A stretch of 19,879 nucleotides of DNA from CAMBDR01 sp046597185 (GTDB taxonomy: Bacteria > Pseudomonadota > Gammaproteobacteria > Burkholderiales > Burkholderiaceae_D): contig JBKJLF010000056.1 in the NCBI GenBank assembly GCA_046597185.1, positions 1 through 19,879 on the forward strand. Direction: 5' to 3'. Below the pieces are notes generated by a model, which had not been told where the DNA came from, searched no databases, and worked only from the letters and a program-made list of their open reading frames with translations. Position numbers and translations under genes: made by a program. Every line of letters starts with the position of its first letter. The stretch's first letter is position 1. Below, piece after piece: positions 7,031 to 14,073 of the stretch.

Positions 7031-7684
7031 CCACAGTACCAGAGGGTGGGCCGCTTGCAAGGCAGTGGCCAAACTTGGCAGCAGTAGCTCGGGCGCGTTG
7101 AGTGGCGCGCTGGCCACCGCGTGCACGAAGTAACTCTTCAATTTCAAATATTCGGCCAAGGGATGAGTGGCATCAAAACCCTTGGGCACACGAATCAACT
7201 TCAATTCGGTTTCCAGATCGCCGTAGGTTTTGCGCAATTTGCTTTTTTTCAACACGGCATTAAAGCCCGCTTCATCCGCCACCAAATGTTGCCTGATGGC
7301 ACGCAAGCGCTCCGGTGGCGGCATATAATTACCAGCACCAAATAACACATTGCCCGCTCCGTCCAGTTGCACATAATAACAAGGCCCTGCCCCGCTACTT
7401 GGGCGTTTCAGGTCGTCAGGTACCATAGCGGCAGAGAATACGATTTTGTAGGGATTTTTATCGCCAGAAAAACGCACATCCCGATGAATCCGAAACAGCG
7501 CTTTTTTCGGGTTGCAACTCCGGATAAGTGGATCAAAACGCCCAAGTTCAGCCAGCAATTGCGTTACCGTCTGCAAAAACTCTTCGCGCAAAATATCGTA
7601 GCGCGGCCGATTCATAACAAACCACGGCCGATTATTATTCGCTTCCAGCTCAGTTAAAAATTGACTCAAATCGCGTAAATGCAT
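6995..7684 (-). CDS. DUF2461 family protein (TIGR02453-like)
   Basis: 229 residues from the chosen start, a normal length for DUF2461. The family hallmark FRIHRDVRFSGDKNPYK is at residues 64-80; the N-terminus (LSQFLTELEANNNRPWFVMNRPRYDILREEF) and GAGPCYYVQLDGAGNVLFGAGNYMPPPERLRAIR are also typical. The ATG at 7684 is preferred over an upstream one at 7744: it has an AAGGAAG ribosome site, avoids overlapping the protease gene and starts at the conserved region. It begins 16 bp after the DegS-like gene on the same strand, so the two are probably co-transcribed. Biochemical role unknown. The 3' end overlaps the convergent 115-residue gene by 36 bp. Confidence 0.85.
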   Translation of the reverse strand: MHLRDLSQFLTELEANNNRPWFVMNRPRYDILREEFLQTVTQLLAELGRFDPLIRSCNPKKALFRIHRDVRFSGDKNPYKIVFSAAMVPDDLKRPSSGAGPCYYVQLDGAGNVLFGAGNYMPPPERLRAIRQHLVADEAGFNAVLKKSKLRKTYGDLETELKLIRVPKGFDATHPLAEYLKLKSYFVHAVASAPLNAPELLLPSLATALQAAHPLVLWLRSVPVRHDVA

Positions 7685-7700
7685 ACATCTTCCTTCAAAC

Positions 7701-8891
7701 TCATTCTTCTTCACTGCTACTGTCGCGTTTTGGGCGTTTGCCAACGATGATGTCGAGTGAAGTTTCCTGATTTTTGCGCAAGACCTGGAAGGGCACCTTC
7801 GAACCGGGCTTCAATTGCGCAATCATATTCAACATGTCACGGGTATCGTTGACGGGTTTGCCTTCGATCTTGAGCAAAATATCCCCGGGTCGCATGCCTG
7901 CTTTATCCGCCGGGCTATTGCGCCAAACACCACCGATGAGCGCACCGGATTTTTTCGCAATGCCAAGGCTTTCCGCCAATTCGGGCGTAATATCTTGCGG
8001 CTCCACACCAATCCAACCCCGTGTTACCGAACCACTTTGAATAATCGCCTCCATCACTTGCTTCGCGGTTGAAACCGGAATGGCAAAACCGATTCCCAGG
8101 GAACCGCCGGACTTGGAATAAATCGCCGAATTAATTCCAAGCAAATTACCCTTGGTATCCACCAGTGCGCCGCCCGAATTTCCGGGGTTGATGGCGGCAT
8201 CAGTTTGAATGAAATTCTCATACGCATTAATGCCCAAATGATTACGCCCGGTGGCCGAGATAATACCCATGGTGACCGTCTGCCCCACGCCAAACGGGTT
8301 ACCCACGGCCAACACCACATCACCCACTTGCGCCTGCTCGGCATGCCCGAAGGTAATGGCTGGCAAATTAGTGAGTTTGATTTGGATCACCGCCAAATCG
8401 GTATCAGGGTCGGTGCCAACGATGGTGGCACTGGCTTTACGCCCATCGGAGAGGGCGACCTCAATTTGCTCGGCGGCTTCCACCACATGGTTATTGGTCA
8501 AAATAAACCCTTGCCCACTGACAATGACGCCAGAACCCAGGCTGGATTGGGTTTCTTGTCGCTTTTGATCCGGTTGCCCGAAAAAGCGCCGAAAAAACGG
8601 ATCTTGCATTAATGGGTTGCTTGCCACCTTGACTTGTTTGCTGGTGGAAATATTCACCACCGAAGCCATCGCCAGCTTGGCGGCATCACGATAGGAGATC
8701 GCACCCTGCGAAATATTTATCGGCGCTTCTTGAATAGTGACGGCTTTTGAATCGGTTTGCGTGGTGACCACCGGAGCGGAGTTATGCCTGCCATTGGCGG
8801 GCAACCATTCTGGCTTAAGACTGCTAACAATAAACCATAGCGCCAAGCCAACCGTAATGGTTTGGGCAAATAAAAGCCAAAATCGTTGCAT
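7701..8891 (-). CDS. degS: DegS/HtrA-like membrane-anchored serine protease, one PDZ domain
   Basis: 396 residues. An N-terminal signal anchor (about 7-24) tethers a periplasmic trypsin-like domain with the triad H135 (TNNHVV), D165 (DTDLAV) and S239 (NPGNSGGAL). A single PDZ domain covers about 290-385 (RGWIGVEPQ; AGMRPGDILLKIEGKPV). One PDZ and an uncleaved anchor match DegS/AlgW architecture rather than the soluble two-PDZ DegP/MucD. DegS-type proteases sense misfolded outer-membrane proteins and start cleavage of an anti-sigma factor; whether this one does so is inference, since no RseA/sigma-E genes are in view. The acidic tail SSSEEE is notable. No Shine-Dalgarno sequence precedes the ATG. 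It is divergent from petABC, a common betaproteobacterial arrangement. Confidence 0.85.
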   Translation of the reverse strand: MQRFWLLFAQTITVGLALWFIVSSLKPEWLPANGRHNSAPVVTTQTDSKAVTIQEAPINISQGAISYRDAAKLAMASVVNISTSKQVKVASNPLMQDPFFRRFFGQPDQKRQETQSSLGSGVIVSGQGFILTNNHVVEAAEQIEVALSDGRKASATIVGTDPDTDLAVIQIKLTNLPAITFGHAEQAQVGDVVLAVGNPFGVGQTVTMGIISATGRNHLGINAYENFIQTDAAINPGNSGGALVDTKGNLLGINSAIYSKSGGSLGIGFAIPVSTAKQVMEAIIQSGSVTRGWIGVEPQDITPELAESLGIAKKSGALIGGVWRNSPADKAGMRPGDILLKIEGKPVNDTRDMLNMIAQLKPGSKVPFQVLRKNQETSLDIIVGKRPKRDSSSEEE

Positions 8892-9097
8892 AATTTAATG
8901 ATAAATAAGAAGAACATCCAAAAAAAAGGCCCCCCACCATTGCACCTGGTGCCTGTGCATGATACGCTTTTTGCCGCCAACTGTCGCGCTGTTGTGCAAA
9001 ACGCCCACGCCTCGGGCAAAATACAGGTGAACAGCGTATGGTTTTCGCAAAAACCGCCGAAATTACACTATTTTGGCTGCACATTCCAAGTTTTGCT

Positions 9098-9125
9098 TCA
9101 AATCAGCGCTCAGCTCCGCTATAAT
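9098..9125 (+). promoter_or_regulatory. Probable sigma-70 promoter of petABC
   Basis: A perfect TATAAT (9120-9125) is preceded by TTCAAA (9098-9103) at a 16-bp spacing. This predicts a start near 9132 and a leader of about 70 nt before the petA ATG at 9204. It is the strongest -10 box in the window, and it reads into the whole bc1 operon. Confidence 0.6.
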
Positions 9126-9147
9126 TTAGGGTTGCTAGAATTTGGGT

Positions 9148-9173
9148 TAACACATCCTGGTAACACATCCTGG
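9148..9173 (+). repeat. Two tandem copies of a 13-bp sequence in the petA leader
   Basis: TAACACATCCTGG occurs at 9148-9160 and again, identical and adjacent, at 9161-9173. Both copies lie downstream of the predicted start site, so they would be in the 5' leader of the petABC message. Confidence 0.8.
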
Positions 9174-9203
9174 AATAACGAATTTTGACTGATTGGGGTT
9201 GGT

Positions 9204-9818
9204 ATGAGTAAGGACAAGCAGGTCGATTCCGGTCGACGAGGCTTAATCGTCGCCACATGTGCGGCGGGCGGCGTAGCCGGATTGGCTACTACCGGAGCAT
9301 TGGTTAGTACTTTTCAACCGTCTGAAAAGGCGAAGGCAGCAGGTGCGCCTGTCGAAGCAGATATTTCTGACTTAAAGCCGGGCGAAATGAAAGTCTTCGA
9401 ATGGCGCGGCAAACCCGTATGGATTTTGCGGCGCACCGAAGACATGATGGCCAGCCTGGCCAAAACGGAAGCACTGGTTGCTGATCCGAAATCGGAGAAG
9501 CCATATCAAATCGACATGCCGGAATATTGCAACAACGCGCACCGTTCACGCAAAGAGCACAAAGAAATTTTGGTCGCTGTGGGCATTTGTTCGCACCTGG
9601 GTTGCTCACCAAGCAACAAATTCCAGTCGGGCGCGCAACCTTCCCTACCCGATGACTGGCAAGGCGGCTTCCTCTGCCCATGCCACGGTTCCACCTTTGA
9701 TTTGGCCGGACGCGTGTATAAAAACAAGCCCGCCCCGCAAAATCTGGACGTACCACCGCATATGTATTTGTCCGATACCAAAATCCTGATTGGTAAAGAC
9801 GAGAAAGGTGAGGCATAA
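9204..9818 (+). CDS. petA: Ubiquinol-cytochrome c reductase Rieske iron-sulfur subunit
   Basis: 204 residues. It carries electrons from ubiquinol at the Qo site to cytochrome c1. The 2Fe-2S ligands are in C129-S-H131-L-G-C134 and C158-P-C160-H161-G-S, with the disulfide cysteines C134 and C160. A twin-arginine signal anchor opens the protein: R11-R12-G-L-I-V followed by a hydrophobic Ala/Gly stretch (15-34), so export by Tat with the anchor retained, as is known for this subunit. The head domain lies on the periplasmic face. First gene of petABC; its end (AGGTGAGG) supplies the ribosome site for petB only 2 bp downstream. Confidence 0.97.
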   Translation: MSKDKQVDSGRRGLIVATCAAGGVAGLATTGALVSTFQPSEKAKAAGAPVEADISDLKPGEMKVFEWRGKPVWILRRTEDMMASLAKTEALVADPKSEKPYQIDMPEYCNNAHRSRKEHKEILVAVGICSHLGCSPSNKFQSGAQPSLPDDWQGGFLCPCHGSTFDLAGRVYKNKPAPQNLDVPPHMYLSDTKILIGKDEKGEA

Positions 9819-9820
9819 AA

Positions 9821-11230
9821 ATGGCATTTATTGAAAAGAAACTCCCGGCCAACGCGCCCATCGCCGATAAAGCCCTGAACTGGGTAGACTCGCGCTTTCC
9901 ACTCACCAAATTGTGGAACGATCAATGGGGCCAATATTACGCTCCTAAAAATTTCAATATTTGGTACATCTTTGGTTCGCTGGCGATGTTGGTTCTGGTG
10001 ATGCAAATCGTTACTGGCATCTTCCTGACCATGCATTACAAGCCCGACGCCACGCTGGCGTTTGCCTCGGTGGAATACATCATGCGCGAAGTGCCTTGGG
10101 GTTGGTTGGTGCGTTATATGCACTCGACCGGCGCATCGGCCTTCTTCATTATTGTGTATTTACATATGACACGCGGCTTGTTGTATGGCTCTTACCGCAA
10201 ACCACGCGAATTAATCTGGTTGTTTGGCTTTGCCATCTTCCTGTGCCTGATGGCCGAAGCCTTCTTTGGTTACTTGTTACCTTGGGGCCAAATGTCTTAC
10301 TGGGGCGCACAGGTGATTGTTAACCTGTTTGGTGCGATTCCTTTCATTGGCCCCGATCTGTCCTTGTGGATTCGTGGTGATTATGTGGTCTCCGATGCCA
10401 CCTTGAACCGCTTCTTTGCCTTCCACGTGATTGCAATTCCCTTGGTGCTACTGGGCTTGGTGGCAGCGCACTTGATCGCCTTGCACGAAGTCGGTTCCAA
10501 CAACCCGGACGGGATTGAAGTAAAAGAGCATTTGGGCGCAGATGGCCACCCACTGGATTCGATTCCTTCGCACCCTTACTATTCTACGCACGATATGTTT
10601 GGCGTAACGGTATTTTTGACGATTTTCAGCGCAGTCGTTTTCTTTGCCCCGGAAATGGGTGGTTATTTTATTGAGTACAATAACTTCATTCCTGCCGACC
10701 CACTGAAAACCCCGAACCATATCGCGCCGACCTGGTATTTCACGCCGTTTTATTCGATTTTGCGCGCTACCACCTCCGAATTTTTGTTCGTGGTACAAGG
10801 CGGCATCGTTGCGTATGTGCTGTTGATTTTCGCCAAATCAAAAATCGCTGGCTTCTTCAAGTTCCTGATCGCTGCGATTGCATTGTTTGCCATTATCCTG
10901 ATGATGCCCAAAATGCTGGACGCAAAATTCTGGGGCGTGGTCTTGTTTGGCGGTTCAGTGATGATTTTGGCTTTGCTGCCATGGATCGACTTATCGCCCG
11001 TCAAATCCATCCGCTATCGTCCTGATTGGCATAAATGGGTGTATATCGTGTTTGGTATTGCCTTTGTTACTCTGGGTTATTTGGGGGTACAACCGCCATC
11101 GGATATCGGTGGCCGCGTATCGCAAGTTTGCACCGTGATTTATTTTGGCTTTTTCTTATTGATGCCTTGGTGGAGCACCATGGGCAGCTTCAAGAAAGTC
11201 CCAACCCGTGTGAATTTCCATCCACATTGA
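9821..11230 (+). CDS. petB: Cytochrome b subunit of the bc1 complex
   Basis: 469 residues, a fused cytochrome b with eight predicted membrane helices and both quinone sites. The heme ligands are H101 and H115 in helix B and H202 and H217 in helix D. The Qo-site loop is P303-T-W-Y306 (HIAPTWYFTPFYSILRATT), where mitochondrial and alphaproteobacterial proteins have PEWY. A conserved YLLPWGQMSYWGAQV stretch sits at 151-165. The C-terminal helices (about 345-460) end in PTRVNFHPH. Length and the IRGDYVVSDATLNRFFAFH stretch agree with beta/gammaproteobacterial bc1. The start is fixed by the petA overlap region and its ribosome site. petC follows after 31 bp. Confidence 0.97.
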   Translation: MAFIEKKLPANAPIADKALNWVDSRFPLTKLWNDQWGQYYAPKNFNIWYIFGSLAMLVLVMQIVTGIFLTMHYKPDATLAFASVEYIMREVPWGWLVRYMHSTGASAFFIIVYLHMTRGLLYGSYRKPRELIWLFGFAIFLCLMAEAFFGYLLPWGQMSYWGAQVIVNLFGAIPFIGPDLSLWIRGDYVVSDATLNRFFAFHVIAIPLVLLGLVAAHLIALHEVGSNNPDGIEVKEHLGADGHPLDSIPSHPYYSTHDMFGVTVFLTIFSAVVFFAPEMGGYFIEYNNFIPADPLKTPNHIAPTWYFTPFYSILRATTSEFLFVVQGGIVAYVLLIFAKSKIAGFFKFLIAAIALFAIILMMPKMLDAKFWGVVLFGGSVMILALLPWIDLSPVKSIRYRPDWHKWVYIVFGIAFVTLGYLGVQPPSDIGGRVSQVCTVIYFGFFLLMPWWSTMGSFKKVPTRVNFHPH

Positions 11231-11261
11231 TTGAACCACGCCAAGTAAAAAGGGAAATACA

Positions 11262-12056
11262 ATGAATTTATTGAAAAAAATGCTGGCCGTGTTGGCATTC
11301 GTGCCGACCTTGGTGATGGCAAATGAAGGGGGCTATCCACTGGATCGCGCCCCCGAGCGCAACGATATGGCTGCTTTGCAAAACGGTGCCAAATTATTCG
11401 TCAATTACTGCCTCAATTGCCATTCAGCCTCACACATGCGTTATAACCGCTTGCGCGACCTCGGTTTGACCCAAGAGCAAATCAAGGAAAACCTGTTGTT
11501 TACCGGCGAAAAAGTCGGCGAATTGATGACCACCACACTCAACCCGAAAGACGGCAAAAAATGGTTTGGCGCAGAACCACCTGATTTATCCGTCATCGCC
11601 CGCGCACGCTCCTCCGGTGCGGGTACCGGTGCGGATTGGTTGTACACTTATTTGCGTACCTTCTACAAGGACGATAGCCGTCCTTCCGGTTGGAACAATA
11701 TGGTGTTCAATAATGTGGGCATGCCCCATGCATTGTGGGAGCTACAGGGCACGCAAGAGATCAAGCACATGCCCGTCATGGCCGAAGCTTCTGCCAGCGC
11801 CAAACATGGTAAAAATGCCAAGGCCGAAGGCCATGATGCCCATGCGGTGCCACAATTGGCAATCACCAAACCCGGCAAAATGACCAAAACCGAATACGAC
11901 ACTGCTGTGGCCGATTTGGTAGCGTATATGAGCTGGATGGCAGAGCCGGTGCAAACACAACGTCGCCAATTAGGCGGTTGGGTGTTGGCATTTATGAGTT
12001 TATTAGCTTTGCTGGCATGGCGTTTGAACGCGTCGTTCTGGAAAGAAGTGAAATAA
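11262..12056 (+). CDS. petC: Cytochrome c1 subunit of the bc1 complex
   Basis: 264 residues. It accepts electrons from the Rieske protein and passes them to a soluble cytochrome c. A signal peptide ends after VMA at residue 20. Covalent heme attachment is at C50-L-N-C53-H54, and the probable sixth ligand is M154 in NNVGMPHALWE. A C-terminal helix (about 238-254) anchors it to the inner membrane, with the basic end FWKEVK inside. Between 165 and 207 is a low-complexity Ala/Lys/His segment (AEASASAKHGKNAKAEGHDAHA), which looks like a lineage-specific insertion. The ribosome site AAGGGA is well placed. Last gene of the bc1 operon; an intrinsic terminator follows. Confidence 0.96.
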   Translation: MNLLKKMLAVLAFVPTLVMANEGGYPLDRAPERNDMAALQNGAKLFVNYCLNCHSASHMRYNRLRDLGLTQEQIKENLLFTGEKVGELMTTTLNPKDGKKWFGAEPPDLSVIARARSSGAGTGADWLYTYLRTFYKDDSRPSGWNNMVFNNVGMPHALWELQGTQEIKHMPVMAEASASAKHGKNAKAEGHDAHAVPQLAITKPGKMTKTEYDTAVADLVAYMSWMAEPVQTQRRQLGGWVLAFMSLLALLAWRLNASFWKEVK

Positions 12057-12083
12057 TTATTAATCTTGCCTGATGGCATGACC

Positions 12084-12120
12084 GCTCGGGCTGTATTTTG
12101 CAGTCCGGGCATTTCGTTTT
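12084..12120 (+). terminator. Intrinsic terminator/attenuator between petC and sspA
   Basis: A 10-bp stem GCTCGGGCTG / CAGTCCGGGC (two G-T wobbles) with the loop TATTTTG is followed by a T-rich tract ATTTCGTTTT. It ends 14 bp before the sspA ATG. The interrupted T-tract and lack of an obvious promoter after it suggest partial termination with read-through into sspAB. Confidence 0.7.
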
Positions 12121-12134
12121 AAAGGAACTATAAA

Positions 12135-12746
12135 ATGATGGTTCTCTATTCGGGCACAACCTGCCCCTTCTCCCAGCGTTGCCGCCTGGTGTTGTTTGAA
12201 AAAGGCATGGATTTTGAAGTACGCGATGTGGATTTGTTTAATAAACCGGAAGATATCTCGACCATGAACCCCTATGGTCAAGTTCCGATTCTGGTCGAGC
12301 GCGAATTGATTCTGTATGAATCGAATATTATCAACGAATATATTGATGAACGCTTTCCGCATCCGCAATTGATGCCAGCCGACCCCTTGATGCGTTCCCG
12401 CGCGCGCTTGATGTTATTCAATTTCGAAAAAGAGTTATTTGTTCATGTCAATGTTCTCGAAAACGAAAAGACCAAGCATTCTGAAAAAGCGCATGATCGC
12501 GCCCGCTCTGAAATTCGGGATCGCTTAACCACGCTGGCCCCGCTGTTCTTAAGAAACAAGTATATGCTGGGTGATGAATTTTCGATGTTGGATGTCGCCG
12601 TTGCGCCGCTGTTATGGCGTTTGGATCATTATGGGATTGAATTATCCAAAACAGCTGCACCGCTAATGAAATATGCTGAACGGATTTTTTCGCGCCCAGC
12701 CTATATTGAAGCATTGACGCCATCAGAAAAAGTGATGCGCCGCTAA
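12135..12746 (+). CDS. sspA: Stringent starvation protein A homologue (GST fold)
   Basis: 203 residues. SspA is a glutathione-S-transferase-like protein that binds RNA polymerase and alters transcription in starvation and stationary phase. Residues 1-80 form the thioredoxin-like domain (LYSGTTCPFSQRCRLVLFEKGM; NPYGQVPILVERELILYESNIINEYIDE), where the VP turn is the cis-proline of the GST fold; 85-203 form the helical domain (FSMLDVAVAPLLWRLDHYGI). Like other SspA proteins it probably lacks GST activity (family knowledge). AAGGA lies 8 bases before the first of two tandem ATGs. The position after petABC and directly before sspB is conserved in proteobacteria. Confidence 0.92.
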   Translation: MMVLYSGTTCPFSQRCRLVLFEKGMDFEVRDVDLFNKPEDISTMNPYGQVPILVERELILYESNIINEYIDERFPHPQLMPADPLMRSRARLMLFNFEKELFVHVNVLENEKTKHSEKAHDRARSEIRDRLTTLAPLFLRNKYMLGDEFSMLDVAVAPLLWRLDHYGIELSKTAAPLMKYAERIFSRPAYIEALTPSEKVMRR

Positions 12747-12800
12747 TTGCCTACGCTTGGCCCATACAGGGCCAGGCAGGACTCTTACCTGGATCAAACC

Positions 12801-13265
12801 ATGTCCGAAATTTCCACCAAGCCGTATATGTTGCGCGCAATATATGAGTGGTGTACCGATAGCGGTTATACCCCTTATATTGCAGTCAAAGTCAATCAAT
12901 TTTGCCAAGTACCACAAGCCTTCGTCAAAAATAATGAGATCGTTCTCAATATCAGCTTTGGCGCGACCAAAGGCTTAAAGCTGGAAAATGATTGCATTAG
13001 CTTTAGCGCTCGCTTTGGCGGCGTGGCGCGCGAGATTTATGTCCCCATGGACAATATCATGGCGATTTACGCCAGCGAAAACGGGCAAGGCATGGCGTTT
13101 GATGTGCAACTGTCTGCTGCCCCACCCGCTGCCGATGCCACAGCCGCAACTGGCCCGACTGCCATTGTTTCGCAGCCAAGCCCTGAGGTTTCGAACAGTG
13201 AAGAAACACCTGACCCAGAACCACCAAAAAAATCTGGAAAACCTACCCTGACACGGATAAAGTAG
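12801..13265 (+). CDS. sspB: ClpXP protease specificity-enhancing factor SspB
   Basis: 154 residues. SspB delivers ssrA-tagged proteins from stalled ribosomes to ClpXP. The N-terminal substrate-binding domain (1-105) shows the conserved PYMLRAIYEWCTDSGYTPYIAV, EIVLNIS and FSARFGGVAREIYVPMDNIMAIYASENGQGM. A flexible Ala/Pro/acidic linker (106-143) leads to a short basic tail PTLTRIK, equivalent to the ClpX-docking peptide of SspB. The ATG at 12801 is chosen because the family begins here; an upstream TTG at 12747, abutting the sspA stop, would add 18 unlikely residues. The ribosome site is weak (CTGGA), so coupling to sspA, 54 bp upstream, is plausible. Confidence 0.92.
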   Translation: MSEISTKPYMLRAIYEWCTDSGYTPYIAVKVNQFCQVPQAFVKNNEIVLNISFGATKGLKLENDCISFSARFGGVAREIYVPMDNIMAIYASENGQGMAFDVQLSAAPPAADATAATGPTAIVSQPSPEVSNSEETPDPEPPKKSGKPTLTRIK

Positions 13266-13350
13266 TGTATAATTTCATTTTTGTTGTTGAACGGTTGAAG
13301 AAAGTCTCTCAGAAAGCCTTTTTTAAAACGCTCATCGCATTTCGTTTTAC

Positions 13351-13426
13351 GCCGGCTTAGCTCACTTGGTAGAGCAGTTGACTTGTAATCATCAGGTAAC
13401 CAGTTCGATTCCGGTAGCCGGCACCA
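13351..13426 (+). tRNA. tRNA-Thr (anticodon UGU)
   Basis: 76 nt with CCA encoded. The acceptor stem GCCGGCT/AGCCGGC is perfect, discriminator A. The D stem is GCTC/GAGC, the anticodon loop CTTGTAA with TGT at 13384-13386 (reads ACA), and the T loop TTCGATT. Irregular points: a T-T mismatch in the anticodon stem (13378/13392), an A-C mismatch in the T stem, and C15 with A48 where G15-C48 is usual. It lies 85 bp after sspB and is followed by a strong terminator. Confidence 0.93.
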
Positions 13427-13436
13427 ATTAGAGAAG

Positions 13437-13470
13437 CCCGCATGACTCTTCGGAGTGATGCGGGTTTTTT
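13437..13470 (+). terminator. Strong intrinsic terminator after tRNA-Thr
   Basis: CCCGCATGACTC and GAGTGATGCGGG pair (7 bp, one G-G mismatch, 4 bp) around a stable TTCG tetraloop, followed by six T. It closes the sspB/tRNA transcript. Confidence 0.92.
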
Positions 13471-13791
13471 GCTTTTACACGCTTTTTAAACATCCTCCAG
13501 CAATTTTCAAGATTTTCCAACTTTTACCTGAACTTGTTGTTTAATCCATTCTTTGTTGGATGGATGTTGCAGTTCACTGGCTATTTAGCGCAAAATAATT
13601 CCCATCCGGTCAAAACCGTTTACATTTTCCGAAAATAAAGATAGACAAATCGCGAATTTAATGGAATGCTATAGGCAGTTCTCTTTTAATGCGATTTAAT
13701 CGGAAGAGACGTTCGATTTGTCATGATATAGACATAAAGTTAATGCAAAATTAGCTTATGTTCTGAATAAAAATAGATTGGAGTCATTGCA
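13471..13791. other. AT-rich intergenic region without a recognisable gene
   Basis: 321 bp. No protein-coding frame, tRNA-like fold or integrase remnant is visible. A small hairpin ATCCAT/ATGGAT (13544-13549 / 13560-13565) is present, and TTGTCA (13718-13723) could be part of a promoter for the small ORF downstream, but no good -10 box stands at the right spacing. A direct repeat of the tRNA 3' end, which would mark an attachment site, was not seen. Confidence 0.5.
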
Positions 13792-13977
13792 ATGAGTCAT
13801 CTAGTGAGAAGCAATTACAGTAATCAAGCTCAGTTAAAAGTCTTGATGACAGCCCCCCCGATGTCGGCAGAAAAACACGCGCAAGTCATGCGTAAGCGCA
13901 ATGTGGATCGAAGATCGATTGAGGCGGAAAAAGAAATGCGTCAGGCAACATTTAGCTTATTTGACAAATTGGCTTAG
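13792..13977 (+). CDS. Small uncharacterised protein (61 residues)
   Basis: Not recognised. A GGAG ribosome site lies about 12 bases before the ATG, inside ATTGGAGTCATTGCA. The protein is soluble and charged: a polar N-terminus (residues 1-15), a short APPMS turn near 21-25, then a strongly charged, probably helical stretch (26-53) rich in Lys, Arg and Glu (KHAQVMRKRNVDRRSIEAEKEM), ending FSLFDKLA. No cysteines or membrane segment. It is alone on its strand between the tRNA-Thr terminator and convergent ubiX. Composition and ribosome site favour a real gene, but there is no independent support; it could be a chance frame. Confidence 0.45.
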   Translation: MSHLVRSNYSNQAQLKVLMTAPPMSAEKHAQVMRKRNVDRRSIEAEKEMRQATFSLFDKLA

Positions 13978-14013
13978 TTTCCAGCTTGATTTCCGGCTTG
14001 ATTTCCGGCTTGT
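13978..14013. repeat. Three tandem 12-bp repeats
   Basis: TTTCCAGCTTGA (13978-13989), TTTCCGGCTTGA (13990-14001) and TTTCCGGCTTGT (14002-14013) follow each other without spacing, starting directly after the stop codon of the small ORF. The region lies between convergent genes. Confidence 0.8.
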
Positions 14014-14056
14014 TTTTGAAATTTTGCCATAAAAAGTTTTTGCGCTTGAAAATGCT

Positions 14057-14073
14057 GAAGTCAGTTTGACTTC
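14057..14073 (-). terminator. Hairpin over the ubiX stop codon (weak terminator candidate)
   Basis: GAAGTCA and TGACTTC form a perfect 7-bp stem with a 3-base loop that includes the ubiX stop codon. On the minus strand it is followed by AGCATTTTC, only a short T-run, so termination would be inefficient. In the convergent gap it may serve as the 3' end of the grxD-ubiX message. Confidence 0.35.

Larger units (their letters stand above)
8892..9203. other. Divergent intergenic region between the protease gene and petA
   Basis: 312 bp with no convincing gene; open frames across it lack ribosome sites and have unlikely composition. It holds the petA promoter and a 13-bp tandem repeat, listed separately, plus GCACCTGGTGC (8942-8952), an 11-base palindrome with a one-base centre, and an A-run near 8918 that is a T-run in the protease leader. 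Confidence 0.6.

Noticed and set aside
8886..9188. 100-codon frame across the degS-petA intergenic region
   Set aside because: It runs through the petA promoter and the tandem repeat, lacks a ribosome site and begins inside the protease start.
12747..12800. Upstream TTG start for sspB
   Set aside because: The family N-terminus begins at the ATG at 12801; the extra 18 residues do not resemble SspB.
13248..13273. CTGACA and TATAAT near the sspB end as a tRNA-Thr promoter
   Set aside because: The -10 is perfect, but the spacer is only 14 bp, and no better -35 was found; not strong enough to call.
13351..13791. tRNA-Thr as an integration site for a genomic island
   Set aside because: No integrase, no repeated tRNA 3' end, and flanking genes on both sides are ordinary core genes.
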